Origin: Euglena gracilis
Taxonomy: Eukaryota; Euglenida; Euglenophyceae; Euglenales
Direction: 5' to 3'
NCBI GenBank assembly: GCA_039621445.1
Contig: CP154956.1
Location: 15,355,508-15,419,507 of the forward strand
Length of the DNA stretch: 64,000 nt
Of the stretch, positions 1-13,192 are shown piece after piece; position 1 is the stretch's first letter, and each line of letters begins with the position of its first letter. The translations under genes and the position numbers were made by a program. The notes beneath the pieces were generated by a model that worked only from the letters and a program-made list of their open reading frames with translations, did no database searches and was not told the DNA's origin.

Positions 1-1015
1 ACCCGGGGACCCAAACCAACCATGGGGGACCCCCAAGTGGCCTGTATACACCCCACACACCCCCGGCCCCTCCGGACCGTTCTGGAGCCCGTAAGGGGCC
101 CCCAAAGGTGGGTTCCCGCAGGACTTAGCCGTTTTTCAGCCTTCCGGGGGTCAAAAAATCGATTTTTTGAAAATTTCCCAAAACGGATGGGGAACTGCAC
201 GGACCCACCCGGGGACCCAAACCAACCATGGGGGACCCCCAAGTGGCCTGTATACACCCCACATACCCCCGGCCCCTCCGGACCGTTCTGGGGCCCGTAA
301 GGGGCCCCCAAAGGTGGGTTCCCACAGGACTTAGCTGTTTTTCAGCCTTGCGGGGGCCGAAAAATCGATTTTTTGAAAATTACCCAAAACGGATGGGGAA
401 CTGCACGGACCCACCCGGGGACCCAAACCAACCATGGGGGACCCCCAAGTGGCCTGTATACACCCCACATACCCCCGGCCCCTCCGGACGGTTCTGGGGC
501 CCGTACGGGGGTGGCAAAAAGGGGTTCCCACAGGACTTAGCCGTTTTTCAGCCTTGCGGGGGCCAAAAAATCGATTTTTTGAAAATTACCCAAAACCGAG
601 GGGGAACTGCACGGACCCACCCGGGGACCCAAACCAACCATGGGGGACCCCCAAGTGGCCTGTATACACCCCACATACCCCCGGCCCCTCCGGACCGTTC
701 TGGGGCCCGTACGGGGGTGGCAAAAAGGGGTTCCCACAGGACTTAGCCGTTTTTCAGCCTTGCGGGGGCCAAAAAATCGATTTTTTGAAAATTACCCAAA
801 ACGGATGGGGAACTACACGGACCCACCCGGGGACCCAAACCAACCATGGGGGACCCCCAAGTGGCCTGTATACACCCCACATACCCCCGGCCCCTCCGGA
901 CCGTTCTGGGGCCCGTACGGGGGTGGCAAAAAGGGGTTCCCACAGGATTTGGCCGTTTTTTAGCCTTGCGGGGGCCAAAAAATCGATTTTATGAGAATTA
1001 CCCAAAACGGATGGG
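1..1015. repeat. 206-bp satellite, array 1 (about 5 copies)
   Basis: A unit of 206 bases recurs head to tail; the landmark CATGGGGGACCCCCAAG falls at about 21, 227, 433, 639 and 845. Each unit holds a GC-rich half with C/G runs and an AT-rich stretch around AAAATCGATTTTTTGAAAAT. Because 206 is two more than a multiple of 66 x 3 (206 mod 3 = 2), one unit reads on into another frame and gives long apparent proteins on both strands; these are not genes. The left edge of the window cuts the array. Confidence 0.97.
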
Positions 1016-1129
1016 TCAGCCAAGAAGGACCCTGGGGTACAACATCTCCTGGACGGCCCTCGAATAGAAATAATAAGCGTACCCCTTCATTTCTGTTTTA
1101 ACAGAAATACTGACTGCCGTATGGCACAC

Positions 1130-1130
<1 letters not shown>
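1000..1130. repeat. Array-flanking segment, copy 1
   Basis: The first satellite array decays into a non-satellite segment containing AAGGACCCTGGGGTACAACA and CTTCATTTCTGTTTTAACAG, then an ATT tract. The same order recurs at 5900-6050 after the second array, so array, flank and ATT tract were duplicated as one block. Confidence 0.9.
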
Positions 1131-1168
<38 letters not shown>

Positions 1169-1304
1169 TTATTATTCTTATTATTATTATTACTATTACT
1201 ATTAGTATTAATATTTTTAGTATTATTGGTATTATTATTATTATTATTAGTATTAATATTAGTATTACTATTATTATTATTATTAGTATTAATATTAGTA
1301 TTAC

Positions 1305-1362
<58 letters not shown>

Positions 1363-1372
1363 CGCTTATTAT
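1131..1372. repeat. (ATT)n microsatellite with AGT/ACT variants
   Basis: About 240 bases of ATT repeats with scattered substitutions. Open frames of poly-Leu or poly-Ile here are translation of the repeat. Confidence 0.97.
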
Positions 1373-1761
1373 TTCTATTCGGGGGGTGGTTCACCCCAGT
1401 AGGTATAGGTACGCTGTTCCACCAGGGTTCGGGACCTAGTGCATTGAGAGTGGCCAGACCCCAAACGGGGGGTAGGTGTCGGGGTTTCGGTCCGACCGAC
1501 CCGGTAGGAGCCGCCACGGGCCAAAAATAGGGGACTCCTAAGTACTACTACTACTACTACTACTACAAATAATAATAAAGAGTTTTCCCGGGATATGACA
1601 GTCGGTCGACCCGATCTGATGTAAAAGTCTCCCAAGGACAGGGGGTCCCCCCGTTGTATGGCATGGGTCCCGGGTCGCGACTGCACACGTAGGTGGGTGC
1701 AACTGGGGGTCGGACCCCAAATTTGTCGACTTAAGCGTTTTCGGGGGCCTGCAGCCCATGT
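1373..1761. other. Non-satellite spacer between the two arrays
   Basis: About 390 bases without satellite homology. It starts near GGGGGGTGGTTCACCCCAG and contains a short (CTA)n tract at about 1544-1566. No gene recognised. Confidence 0.6.
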
Positions 1762-4700
1762 GTGAAGGGTCCAAAAATCGATTTTTTGAAAATTACCCAA
1801 AACGGATGGGGAACTACACGGACCCACCCGGGGACCCAAACCAACCATGGGGGACCCCCAAGTGGCCTGTATACACCCCACATACCCCCGGCCCCTCCGG
1901 ACCGTTCTGGGGCCCGTACGGGGGTGGCAAAAAGGGGTTCCCACAGGACTTAGACGTTTTTTAGCCTTGCGGGGGCCAAAAAATCGATTTTTTGAAAATT
2001 ACCCAAAACGGATGGGGAACTGCACGGACCCACCCGGGGACCCAAACCAACCATGGGGGACCCCCAAGTGGCCTGTATACACCCCACATACCCCCGGCCC
2101 CTCCGGACCGTTCTGGGGCCCGTACGGGGGTGGCAAAAAGGGGTTCCCACAGGACTTAGCCGTTTTTCAGCCTTGCGGGGGCCAAAAAATCGATTTTTTG
2201 GAAATTACCCAAAACGGATGGGGAACTACACGGACCCACCCGGGGACCCAAACCAACCATGGGGGACCCCCAAGTGGCCTGTATACACCCCACATACCCC
2301 CGGCCCCTCCGGACCGTTTTGGGGCCCGTACGGGGGTGGCAAAAAGGGATTCCCACAGGACTTGGCCGTTTTTCAGCCTTGCGGGGGCCAAAAAATCGAT
2401 TTTTTGAAAATTACCCAAAACGGATGGGGAACTACACGGACCCACCCGGGGACCCAAACCAACCATGGGGGACCCCCAAGTGGCCTGTATACCCCACATA
2501 CCCCCGGCCCCTCCGGACCGTTCTGGGGCCCGTACGGGGGTGGCAAAAAGGGGTTCCCACAGGACTTAGCCGTTTTTCAGCCTTGCGGGGGCCAAAAAAT
2601 CGATTTTTTGGAAATTACCCAAAACGGATGGGGAACTACACGGACCCACCCGGGGACCCAAACCAACCATGGGGGACCCCCAAGTGGCCTGTATACACCC
2701 CACATACCCCCGGCCCCTCCGGACCGTTTTGGGGCCCGTACGGGGGTGGCAAAAAGGGGTTCCCACAGGACTTGGCCGTTTTTCAGCCTTGCGGGGGCCA
2801 AAAAATCGATTTTTTGAAAATTACCCAAAACGGATGGGGAACTGCACGGACCCACCCGGGGACCCAAACCAACCATGGGGGACCCCCAAGTGGCCTGTAT
2901 ATACCCCACATACCCCCGGCCCCTCCGGACCGTTCTGGGGCCCGTACGGGGGTGGCAAAAAGGGGTTCCAACAGGACTTAGCCGTTTTTCAGCCTTGCGG
3001 GGGCCAAAAAATCGATTTTTTGAAAATTACCCAAAACGGATGGGGAACTACACGGACCCACCCGGGGACCCAAACCAACCATGGGGGACCCCCAAGTGGC
3101 CTGTATACACCCCACATACCCCCGGCCCCTCCGGACCGTTCTGGGGCCCGTACGGGGGTGGCAAAAAGGGATTCAACAGGACTTAGCCGTTTTTCAGCCT
3201 TGCGGGGGCCAAAAAATCGATTTTTTGAAAATTACCCAAAACGGATGGGGAACTGCACGGACCCACCCGGGGACCCAAACCAACCATGGGGGACCCCCAA
3301 GTGGCCTGTATATACCCCACATACCCCCGGCCCCTCCGGACCGTTCTGGGGTCCGTACGGGGGTGGCAAAAAGGGGTTCCCACAGGACTTAGCCGTTTTT
3401 CAGCCTTGCCGGGGCCAAAAAATCGATTTTTTGAAAATTACCCAAAACGGATGGGGAACTACACGGACCCACCCGGGGACCCAAACCAACCATGGGGGAC
3501 CCCCAAGTGGCCTGTATACACCCCACATACCCCCGGCCCCTCCGGACCGTTTTGGGGCCCGTACGGGGGTGGCAAAAAGGGGTTCCCACAGGACTTGGCC
3601 GTTTTTTAGCCTTGCGGGGGCCAAAAAATCGATTTTTTGAAAATTACCCAAAACGGATGGGGAACTGCACGGACCCACCCGGGGACCCAAACCAACCATG
3701 GGGGACCCCCAAGTGGCCTGTATACACCCCACATACCCCCGGCCCCTCCGGACCGTTCTGGGGCCCGTACGGGGGTGGCAAAAAGGGGTTCCAACAGGAC
3801 TTAGCCGTTTTTCAGCCTTGCGGGGGCCAAAAAAACGATTTTTTGAAAATTACCCAAAACGGATGGGGAACTACACGGACCCACCCGGGGACCCAAACCA
3901 ACCATGGGGGACCCCCAAGTGGCCTGTATACACCCCACATACCCCCGGCCCCTCCGGACGGTTCTGGGGCCCGTACGGGGGTGGCAGAAAGGGGTTCCCA
4001 CAGGACTTAGCCGTTTTTCAGCCTTGCGGGGGCCAAAAAATCGATTTTTTGGAAATTACCCAAAACGGATGGGGAACTACACGGACCCACCCGGGGACCC
4101 AAACCAACCATGGGGGACCCCCAAGTGGCCTGTATACACCCCACATACCCCCGGCCCCTCCGGACCGTTTTGGGGCCCGTACGGGGGTGGCAAAAAGGGA
4201 TTCCCACAGGACTTGGCCGTTTTTCAGCCTTGCGGGGGCCAAAAAATCGATTTTTTGAAAATTACCCAAAACGGATGGGGAACTGCACGGACCCACCCGA
4301 GGACCCAAACCAACCATGGGGGACCCCCAAGTGGCCTGTATATACCCCACATACCCCCGGCCCCTCCGGACCGTTCTGGGGCCCGTACGGGGGTGGCAAA
4401 AAGGGGTTCCAACAGGACTTAGCCGTTTTTCAGCCTTGCGGGGGCCAAAAAATCGATTTTTTGAAAATTACCCAAAACGGATGGGGAACTACACGGACCC
4501 ACCCGGGGACCCAAACCAACCATGGGGGACCCCCAAGTGGCCTGTATACACCCCACATACCCCCGGCCCCTCCGGACCGTTCTGGGGCCCGTACGGGGGT
4601 GGCAAAAAGGGGTTCCAACAGGACTTAGCCGTTTTTCAGCCTTGCGGGGGCCAAAAAATCGATTTTTTGAAAATTACCCAAAACGGATGGGGAACTGCAC

Positions 4701-5900
4701 GGACCCACCCGGGGACCCAAACCAACCATGGGGGACCCCCAAGTGGCCTGTATATACCCCACATACCCCCGGCCCCTCCGGACCGTTCTGGGGTCCGTAC
4801 GGGGGTGGCAAAAAGGGGTTCCCACAGGACTTAGCCGTTTTTCAGCCTTGCCGGGGCCAAAAAATCGACTTTGAAAATTACCCAAAACGGATGGGGAACT
4901 ACACGGACCCACCCGGGGACCCAAACCAACCATGGGGGACCCCCAAGTGGCCTGTATATACCCCACATACCCCCGGTCCCTCCGGACCGTTCTGGGGCCC
5001 GTACGGGGGTGGCAAAAAGGGGTTCCAACAGGACTTAGCCGTTTTTCAGCCTTGCGGGGGCCAAAAAATCGATTTTTTGAAAATTACCCAAAACGGATGG
5101 GGAACTGCACGGACCCACCCGGGGACCCAAACCAACCATGGGGGACCCCCAAGTGGCCTGTATATACCCCACATACCCCCGGCCCCTCCGGACCGTTCTG
5201 GGGTCCGTACGGGGGTGGCAAAAAGGGGTTCCCACAGGACTTAGCCGTTTTTCAGCCTTGCGGGGGCCAAAAAATCGATTTTTTGAAAATTACCCAAAAC
5301 GGATGGGGAACTACACGGACCCACCCGGGGACCCAAACCAACCATGGGGGACCCCCAAGTGGCCTGTATACACCCCACATACCCCCGGCCCCTCCGGACC
5401 GTTTTGGGGCCCGTACGGGGGTGGCAAAAAGGGGTTCCCACAGGACTTGGCCGTTTTTTAGCCTTGCGGGGGCCAAAAAATCGATTTTTTGAAAATTACC
5501 CAAAACGGATGGGGAACTGCACGGACCCCCCCGGGGACCCAAACCAACCATGGGGGACCCCCAAGTGGCCTGTATATACCCCACATACCCCCGGCCCCTC
5601 CGGACCGTTCTGGGGCCCGTACGGGGGTGGCAAAAAGGGGTTCCCACAGGACTTAGCCGTTTTTCAGCCTTGCGGGGCCAAAAAATCGATTTTTTTTGAA
5701 AATTACCCAAAGATGGGGAACTGCCCGAACGGACCCACCCTGGGACCCAAACCAACATGTGGACCCCCAATGGCCTGTATACACCCCACCTACCCCCGGC
5801 CCGTCCGGACCGTTTCTGGGGCCCTAACGGGGGTGCACAAAGGGTCCCACAGGATTTTGGCCGTTTTTATCCTTGGCTGGGCCAAAAAATGATTTTATAG
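1762..5900. repeat. 206-bp satellite, array 2 (about 20 copies)
   Basis: The same unit as in 1-1015 repeats from about 1846 to 5549 at 204-206 base steps. Neighbouring copies differ by a few substitutions and small indels, for example a missing CA near 2490 and a shortened CGACTTTG near 4866. Variant combinations recur every several copies (GGAAATTACC and TTTTGGGGCC variants), which suggests block amplification. The last two copies, from about 5680, are strongly diverged, as expected at an array edge. Confidence 0.97.
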
Positions 5901-6045
5901 ATTCCTACCGCACAACGATTGGTCCACCACGAAGGACCCTGGGGTAACAACATCTCCTTGGACGGCCCGCGAATAGAATACTATGCGGACCCCCCCCCTT
6001 CATTTCTGTTTTAAACAGAATACTGACTGCCCGTATGGCACACGT
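5900..6045. repeat. Array-flanking segment, copy 2
   Basis: Matches 1000-1130 with small indels (CGAAGGACCCTGGGGTAACA, then TTCATTTCTGTTTTAAACAG and CTGACTGCCCGTATGGCACA) and again leads into an ATT tract. Confidence 0.9.
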
Positions 6046-6788
<743 letters not shown>

Positions 6789-7020
6789 TAACCCCCCCCT
6801 AATAGAAGCACGGGTGCGCTTACATGGGACCGCCGCCTCGGGCGGCGGGGGGTGCCCTTCTATTTGGACCCTACCTAAGCGATTTTTGTTGATTTCCTTT
6901 AGAAATCCCATCAAAATGGGGGGTGCGCTTGTAGCGGACCGCCGCCTTCGGCGGCGGGGTTGCACTTTTATTTGGACCCTGCGCTTGTAGCGGCCCTGTG
7001 CTTCTATTAGGGGGGGGTTA
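6789..7020. mobile_element. C-cap MITE-like element, family 1, copy 1
   Basis: A 232-bp segment with terminal inverted repeats TAACCCCCCCCTAATAGAAG and its reverse complement at 7001-7020. Inside are two GC hairpins (CCGCCGCC with GGCGGCGG). A diverged copy with the same ends and internal order lies at 46222-46449, which shows it is a dispersed element. It contains no coding capacity, so it must be non-autonomous. Confidence 0.85.
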
Positions 7021-7024
7021 GTAT

Positions 7025-7026
<2 letters not shown>

Positions 7027-7056
<30 letters not shown>
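7027..7056. repeat. (GTT)n microsatellite
   Basis: Ten uninterrupted GTT units directly after the family 1 element. Confidence 0.9.
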
Positions 7057-7057
<1 letters not shown>

Positions 7058-7059
7058 AG

Positions 7060-9010
7060 ACACAAAATATCAAACAACATCTCAAAAAAAAACTCAAACC
7101 ACATCTTTCAAGCAATTAACACTTTTTTGTGTTCATTTGTGTTTTCTAAGTGTTTGTTTTTGCATCCGAGGTTGCATGTTCCCCCAGGAGGCAAAACCTC
7201 CAAAATTACCCCAGTCTATTTTTTCTGATGCATCGAAAAGACAAAAACCTTATTTTTCGACGCTTCCCGCAGTTTTACGTGAATTCCTTCAGCAGCTCCC
7301 TGGTATGTGCAAAACATGGGTGGTGGGAGATATATTTTTTTTTCATGCAACTATGTTTAGACATTGATTGGATTTTGGCAACTGCTGATTCTAGAAAACG
7401 TGCAACTTGGCCAAAAACAACCAAAAATGACAAAATTTTGACAAAAAAATGCAAAACCCACAAAAAATGAAGCAAATACAATTTTTTTTGTTAGAATTGA
7501 AAAATTCGCCAAAAATTGCAAAAAAAAACACAATTGCCCCCTGAACCTCCCCAAGAGTCAATAAATTAATTGTGGCTGTAAAATTGATGAAACTCAGGGA
7601 CGAAATTTTGGGGATTCATCCATCCCCTTTGAACAATTCGATGTTAAACCACACTTGACAAATCAGTCCCCAAAATACAAATTAATCAGATAAACCAGAT
7701 TCGGAAAACCAAATCAAATCAAAATCAAATGACAAAATATGCCAAACCAGGGGACAATGCAATGATTCCAGAAGCAGGAAACGGGCTGCGAATCCACATT
7801 TGGCCACTCGCAACGAGGCAACCCTGGATGGCGCTGGGGTGGGCTGAACCCTTAATGGGGTGCATCCCCAACCTCTGGGACAGTTCACTCAGGACTCGAG
7901 ATCAAGCAGTTCTGGAACATTCAGCGGCTGAGACCTCGCCACTGGGGTGGGGAAATGGACACCCCAGGCAGGGCTGAATGGGAAAGGCCTGGTGTTGGGA
8001 CGGGGTCACCCCCCCCCCACCGGGAGGTTGGGGGTCGACGCCCCACAACCCTCCACAGCACCGCATAACGAAGAATTCCCTGGGCGCCGAAGGGAAAAAA
8101 ATTTCGGCTCCCTGGGAAAGATGGGAAGGCCTGGTGGGACCATACCATTGCTTACCGACCCCCCAAGGAGAGGGGTCACTTCCACTTTCAAAAAAAAATC
8201 ACTTTTCAAAAACCAGTCACCCACTTCCTACCCTTCCCCTGGGGGGGGTTCGATCACTCTGGCCACTGGGCCAAAAATGGCCAAAACCAAAGAATTTTGG
8301 CCAAACCCCCAAAAACCCCCAAAATATTCGGTGCCTTCGGCGCCAGGTGGCCACTGCGGGCCAATCCGACTTCGACTCCACCCCCAGGAGGGAGTCAAAA
8401 ACCAGTCTGACGCTCGGATAAAACCAGTGAACTCCCAAACCTTAAGCTATGTTTGTTTTTTTGGGGTTTCTTTTCAGCACTGACCCCTGGGGGGCAGTGC
8501 TGAAAAGAAAGGGGGGGCAAAAAAAAAACTGAGCAGGTCAAACAGCAAAAAAAAAAAGAGCAAAAAAATTGGGAAACGAAAAATGCATTTCCCCCCTCCC
8601 TGCTACCCCCTGCGAGAGAGTGTCGCCTTGCCGCTGGCAGCAGGCAATGTGCCACAAGAGCAGACCCCCAAGCCTGCTTGTGTGACGGGGTGTGTGACAC
8701 CTACGCTCGCTGTCTCGGTCAGTCCCCAGGCTACTGCTTTGTCAGGCAACCCCCTTTGGCACAGTGCAATGGCATTCAACGTGAGGTAGGGATATCTGCC
8801 AAGGGGGGGATATGCTAGCCAGGCCTCAGGAAAAAAAACGTGCAAAAATGTTCAAAAATGCGCAAAAATGCAAAAAACCAAAAATGCACTGGAAAAGAAC
8901 TAAAAAAAACGTCCAAAAGATTTGCGAAAAAAAGAGCAAAGATGCACATTTGAAAAAATTTAAATTTGCACATTTTAAAAAAATGTGCAAAAAATGAGAA
9001 AAAATGCGCC
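7060..9010 (+). repeat. Segmental duplication, copy 1, block I
   Basis: Matches 58375-60160 in the same orientation. Shared landmarks include GACACAAAATATCAAAC, CAGCAGCTC before a GGGATGTGCAAAA-like stretch, AAATCAAATGACAAAATATG and the nearly identical segment at 8583-8790 (copy at 59830-60040). Divergence is uneven: the first part differs often, the 8583-8790 part hardly at all. Possible relics of exons are not resolvable. Confidence 0.9.
8140..8440 (+). mobile_element. CAGTCAGTCAC-family element, copy in duplication
   Basis: Starts at CCATACCATTGCTTACCGAC with CCCC runs, continues with GTCACTTCCACTTTC, two AAAAACCAGTC words and the GGTGCCTTCGGCGCC hairpin near 8330. Related copies are at 27790-28245, 32410-32860, 55690-55945 and 57145-57440. 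The second copy of the duplication (about 59575) has other sequence at this point. Confidence 0.7.
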
Positions 9011-9261
9011 ACGCACTCCCCCCCTGCACACCGGGCCCACCTGTGCGACTTCTTTCTGGCATTTTGCGCCAGAAAATTTTTTGCCCTTGAAAAAGACGGT
9101 CGGTATGCATTTTCCTCCACTCGCAAAAACAAAAATTTTCGTTTAATTTCGACTTTTTTGATGTTCTCGTTCAGGCAAAGGAGCTGTCACGGGACGGTTT
9201 TACGTGAGCGGGAAGGGGAGGGTACTCTGACGCCCATTTACCCACCACCCATAGGCACACC

Positions 9262-9342
9262 TATGCACACAAAAGCACACACACAGGCGCGTGCGCGCAC
9301 ACACACACACACATACACGTGTGAACACACATTTTTTTTTAA
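9262..9342. repeat. (CA)n-rich tract
   Basis: Alternating CA with CACGCG interruptions over about 80 bases. Confidence 0.85.
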
Positions 9343-9420
9343 AGAAAATCACACAAAACATACCGCAAAAATTACATTTTCTAGGAATTTTTTCTCTTTG
9401 GTTCCAAGGGAGTCCCAGAC

Positions 9421-9837
9421 ATACATCTCTTTAAGGACCCCGGGGGGGGGGTTGCTGGGCTAGGGCTGGAAATTTGGGCTGGCTAGAAATTTTGGCTGGC
9501 TAGCCCGCCCGCCCCCGGGGGGGGGCTGGACCCCGGCTGACCCGAACCGGGGCGAGCTGGACTGAAATGAGAAAAATGCCCAAAAAATGTCCTGCACAAC
9601 ACAGTTTTGAAAAAATGATGCATCTGAAACCCCCCAAAAATGGCCCAAACGCCCCCCAAACCCCATTTTTGGCCACTTTTGAACACAGTTTTTCAAAAAG
9701 GGGCTGGCTAGCTAGGGCTAGCAGCACCCCCCCCGGGGGGGGAGGGGGCTGCTGCGGCTGGGCTGGGCCCAAATCGGGGCTGGCTGCAGCCCCCCCCCCC
9801 CCCGGGGGGGGTTTGCAAAACCTTAGAGAGATATATG
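9421..9837. mobile_element. TIR element with 9-bp target-site duplication
   Basis: A 417-bp segment bounded by ATACATCTCTTTAAGG at the left and CCTTAGAGAGATATAT at the right, which are inverted copies (13 of 16 positions). GTCCCAGAC occurs immediately outside on both sides (9412-9420 and 9838-9846), a perfect 9-bp direct repeat as left by Mutator-like transposases. The interior is a mosaic of GCTGGCTAG words and G/C runs without coding potential. The whole lies in the part of copy 1 that is absent from copy 2 of the segmental duplication. Confidence 0.85.
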
Positions 9838-9846
9838 GTCCCAGAC

Positions 9847-11290
9847 CCCTCCCCGGTCTGAAGGAGGGAGTGGGGGTGGTCTGACCCCGGTGCAGGAGGG
9901 GGTTAGGGGGAATACCCCTCCCCCACCGAAACAGTGGCACAGTCCGGGTGACCGAAAACTTTTGACCCCCCCCAAAACCGCCAAAAATGCCATTTTGGGC
10001 ACTTTTTGGGCAAAAACAATCAAAAATGCAAAAAAAAAGCAAACAACTGGACAGAAAAATTTGACCTTTTGAGTGGTCCTGGGAACCTCCCGGGGAGGGG
10101 GGGAAACTGCACACGGGCCTTTCAAAAAACTGCACTGCAAAAAACTGCAAATGACTGCAAAAAAAAAACTGCACCTCAACAAAAAAAATCACAATAAACA
10201 AGCCGAAGTAGCGTGAATATCCAAATCAATGTAATTTGCATTGACCCCATCAGCAACCCCAAATCACACTTGGCATTCGTTGCACAGTTTGAAGATGACG
10301 ACAGCAAAAATGGAAATAATCAGTCAAATTACACTGTTTACGGTTTTACATGTCTGTCTGTTGTGCTGGCGAACTGGCACCTGAATGCATGATCTGACCT
10401 GCCAGAAAGCATTTCAGTGCAGGAAGATCCATGGTCAATAACATTCAGGCAATGGCAAGCGAACAGGATGGTTTTATTCCATTGATTGATGATGATGTGA
10501 AAAACATCTGTTGCTTAAATTTGGGCAAAAAAACAGACAGGGGGAGGAGGGATTGCTAAAACAACAGCAAAATAACTCTTCATCTGATTCTTCATTGAAT
10601 TAATAAATGGACTGCAAATGTCTGCAAAAAACTGCACTTGTGCAGGTTTCCCCTCAAAAAAAAATTGCAAAGAACTGCAAAAAAACTTCAAAAAAACTGC
10701 AAAAAAATGCCAAAATGTGCAAACTGCAAAAAACTGCAAAAAATGCACGGTGTATTTACCCCTTCCCTGCCCTGGGATCGGTCCAGACCCCCTTGGCATG
10801 TGGGGGGGGGGGTCCGGACCCCCCTCTGGCCCAGGAGGGGATGGGGGGACACCCCCAACCTAAACCCTCCTTTTGCACCCTGGGTCTGACCCCCCTCCGC
10901 AAAACCACCGCCCACCAAATACCCTGCCCGTGCAGCATCAACCTGCCTGCCTGCCTTGCAATCCTTAAGAATAAAGAAACAATCTTCACACAGCATTATT
11001 GGGTTGGACCGTCGACCTTTCCCACCCGACCTTTCCCACCAACCCCCATCGTTGACCAGGAAATTCTCGCCCTAAAACCGGGGCTGGTGGGGAAACAGGA
11101 AGCCCCCCCAACAACCACCATGGGTGTCGAGAAGTCTGCTCTGCCGTGCCAATGCCACGTCTGTCATGACTGCCGGGCACCTGGATCATTTTGGAGCTCT
11201 ATTTGGTCCTTGGGCACCCCTGGTCGTCCGTATCTGCACATAATCGGCCATCCGTGGGGGGGTGTGCCAATAAAAAAATTGGCATAAACC
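9847..11290. other. A-rich and C-run sequence, no recognised gene
   Basis: Contains tandem words of the type AAAAAACTGCA (about 10110-10190 and 10615-10755) and several C/G runs. A 226-residue open frame on the + strand (10607-11287) is the longest frame here outside simple repeats; its second half (about 10900-11200) has mixed composition with Cys-His pairs, but I recognise no family and no splice-site support. Confidence 0.4.
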
Positions 11291-11815
11291 CCCCAGCATT
11301 TCCGCCCACTTTTGGACATTTTTGCCAACTTTTGCTCACATTTGGCCTTTTTTGGCTGCTGTTGGGTGGATTCTGAACACTCTTGGCTGCTTTTGGCATT
11401 TTTGCCCACTTTGGCTGCTGTAAGCCACAATTGGTTGCTTTTTAACCACTTTTGAGGGCTCGTGTTTGCTTTTTGGCCAAGGGCTTTGGCTTTCTTTCCA
11501 CTTTCAGGCTGCTTCTGCTATGTTTTGGTCACTTTTGGTCAACGTTGACTGCCTTTGGCCACTTTTGTCCACTTTAGGCTCCTTCTACTGTATTTTGGTC
11601 ACTTTTAATCATGCTGACAGGTTTTGGCCATTTTTGGGCCCTTTTCGCTACCTTTGGCCAATTGCGGACAACTATTGGTCATTTGGGCCACCTTTTGCCA
11701 TTTGAAGCCGCTTCTGCTACTTTTTTGGTCACCTTTGCCCATTTGAGGCGGTTCCTGCTAATTTTTGGTAACTTTTGCCGCCATTGACTGCTTTTTGGTC
11801 ACTGTGGGACACTTC
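11290..11815 (+). repeat. TTTTGGCCAC minisatellite-like tract
   Basis: Imperfect 10-base words around TTTTGGCCAC and CTTTTGGTCA repeat across about 520 bases. From 11845 to 11990 the reverse complement words (AAAAGTGGCC, GGCCAAAA) dominate, so the region forms a large imperfect palindrome centred near TTGAGCCGGTGGAA at about 11834. Copy 2 keeps this arrangement at 60190-60730. Confidence 0.85.
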
Positions 11816-12194
11816 TTCTTGACTGCAGCTTCCTTGAGCCGGTGGAAATGGACAAATGGACAAAAACGGGCAAAAAAAGCGGGCCAAAAGTGGGCCAAAA
11901 GTGGCGAAAGCGAATAAAGGTGGAAAAACGTGGGGAAAAAGTGGGCAATGGTGGCAAAAATGGCCAAAAAAAAACACTGGCCAAGAAAGACTTTGCCACC
12001 ATTTCCCATGGGCATGATCCACCGACAGAAGGCAAAGTCAGCCCTGTTCGGTCCTGGTCGGCCCTGGTCGGAACCCCTCCCCTACCTATGGCGGTCCTGA
12101 AAATCATGGTCGGCCCTGGTCGGCCATGAGTGTTGGATCACTGCCCCCCCCCCCCCCCGGGGTGGACAGTTGGTTCTGCGTGGCAGCCGCAGCA

Positions 12195-12360
12195 GTGGCC
12201 TGCCCTGGACCCAGCCAAAAGGCTGTCCATCACCACACGGGGAAGGGAGGGAGGGAGGGACGTGCGCGAGGGGGTTTGGGAGGCGGCTGCAGCATTGTGC
12301 TGTGGGGACGATGGCCGGGGGCTCTTTTCAGGAGAGACACAGGTGATGAGAGTGATGAAC
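12195..12360 (+). pseudogene. Open segment kept in both duplicates, product unknown
   Basis: On the + strand a frame containing LDPAKRLSIT and REGVWEAAAALCCGDDGRG is open in both duplicates (copy 2 at 60925-61090 reads LDPAERLSIT and REGVWEAATALRCGDDGRG). The LDPAKRLS motif is reminiscent of the end of protein-kinase catalytic domains, but the rest is not. Most differences change amino acids, which argues against purifying selection. I treat it as a possible exon relic. Confidence 0.2.
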
Positions 12361-12786
12361 AGACTCCAAAGAAAAATGAAGTGCAGCTGCGTTTTGCGAT
12401 TCCGTGTGCGGCGGATTGAGGCAAATGAGTAGTGAGATGCTTGTCACCGAGGAACCAAAGAATGTCTCTGATGGCCTATGGGAACCACGTTTCCCTGAAA
12501 TCCAGTGTGTACAAAACAATGCTGGGAAAAGAACTCGTTTAGGAGATGCAAAACGGAGCCTGTGGGGTCAACTGTCTGGGAGAGCAGGCAGAACAAGGAT
12601 TTTTTGGGAGCCAGGATGGCACCTCCCCACCCCCAGGCCCACTGCACAGCAATGTTCTGGGAATATGCCATTGGCACAAGGGGGGGTTTCAATGACACGC
12701 TGTGTCAACGGAATGGTTCCAAACATTTCTTTAATGTTTTGCAGAACCCCCAGGGAGGCTGTTGCCCAGCCCGGCAGCAGCATGAC

Positions 12787-13192
12787 CCCCCCAAAATAAG
12801 ACCCCGGGTCCATTTCATGGGTCGGTTGCTGGAAAGCCCAAGGGGGGGTCTTATTCCTGGGGGGGGGTCCATTTTATGGATTTTTGCTGGAAAAATTCTC
12901 AACCCCCCAAAATGTCCAAAAATGCACCCCAAAATGCTAATTTTAGAAAAATTCGGCGCTCCGCGCCAGACAAATAGGGGAAAGTATGCTGAATTGTGTG
13001 AAAACTGCCCCAAAGTGGCAGATTTACCCCCCAAATTTCCCCATTTTTCAAAAATCCGGCGCTTTGCGCTGGCAGGAGGGGTCTTATTCATGTGGGGGGG
13101 TCCATTTCATGGATTTTTGCTCGGACCGGCCAAGGGGGGTCTTATTCATGGGGGGCATTTTTAGGGGGGGGTTCTTATTTTTGGTGGGCGGG
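12787..13192. mobile_element. C-cap element, AATAAGACC word family
   Basis: Starts CCCCCCAAAATAAGACCCC and ends with GGGGGGTTCTTATTTTTGG. Internal copies of the word in reverse (GGGGTCTTATTC at about 12843, 13078 and 13137) and of TCCATTTCATGG at about 12809, 12867 and 13100 give nested palindromes. The matching place in copy 2 (about 61505) has no such sequence, so this is an insertion after the duplication. Confidence 0.8.

Noticed and set aside
22-5892. Many long open frames on both strands (up to 323 residues)
   Set aside because: They are the three frames of one 206-bp satellite; the repeat period rotates the frame and there is no codon bias or start context.
10607-11287. 226-residue + strand frame
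   Set aside because: First half is low-complexity Lys/Asn from A-rich words; second half shows no domain. Not enough for a gene call.
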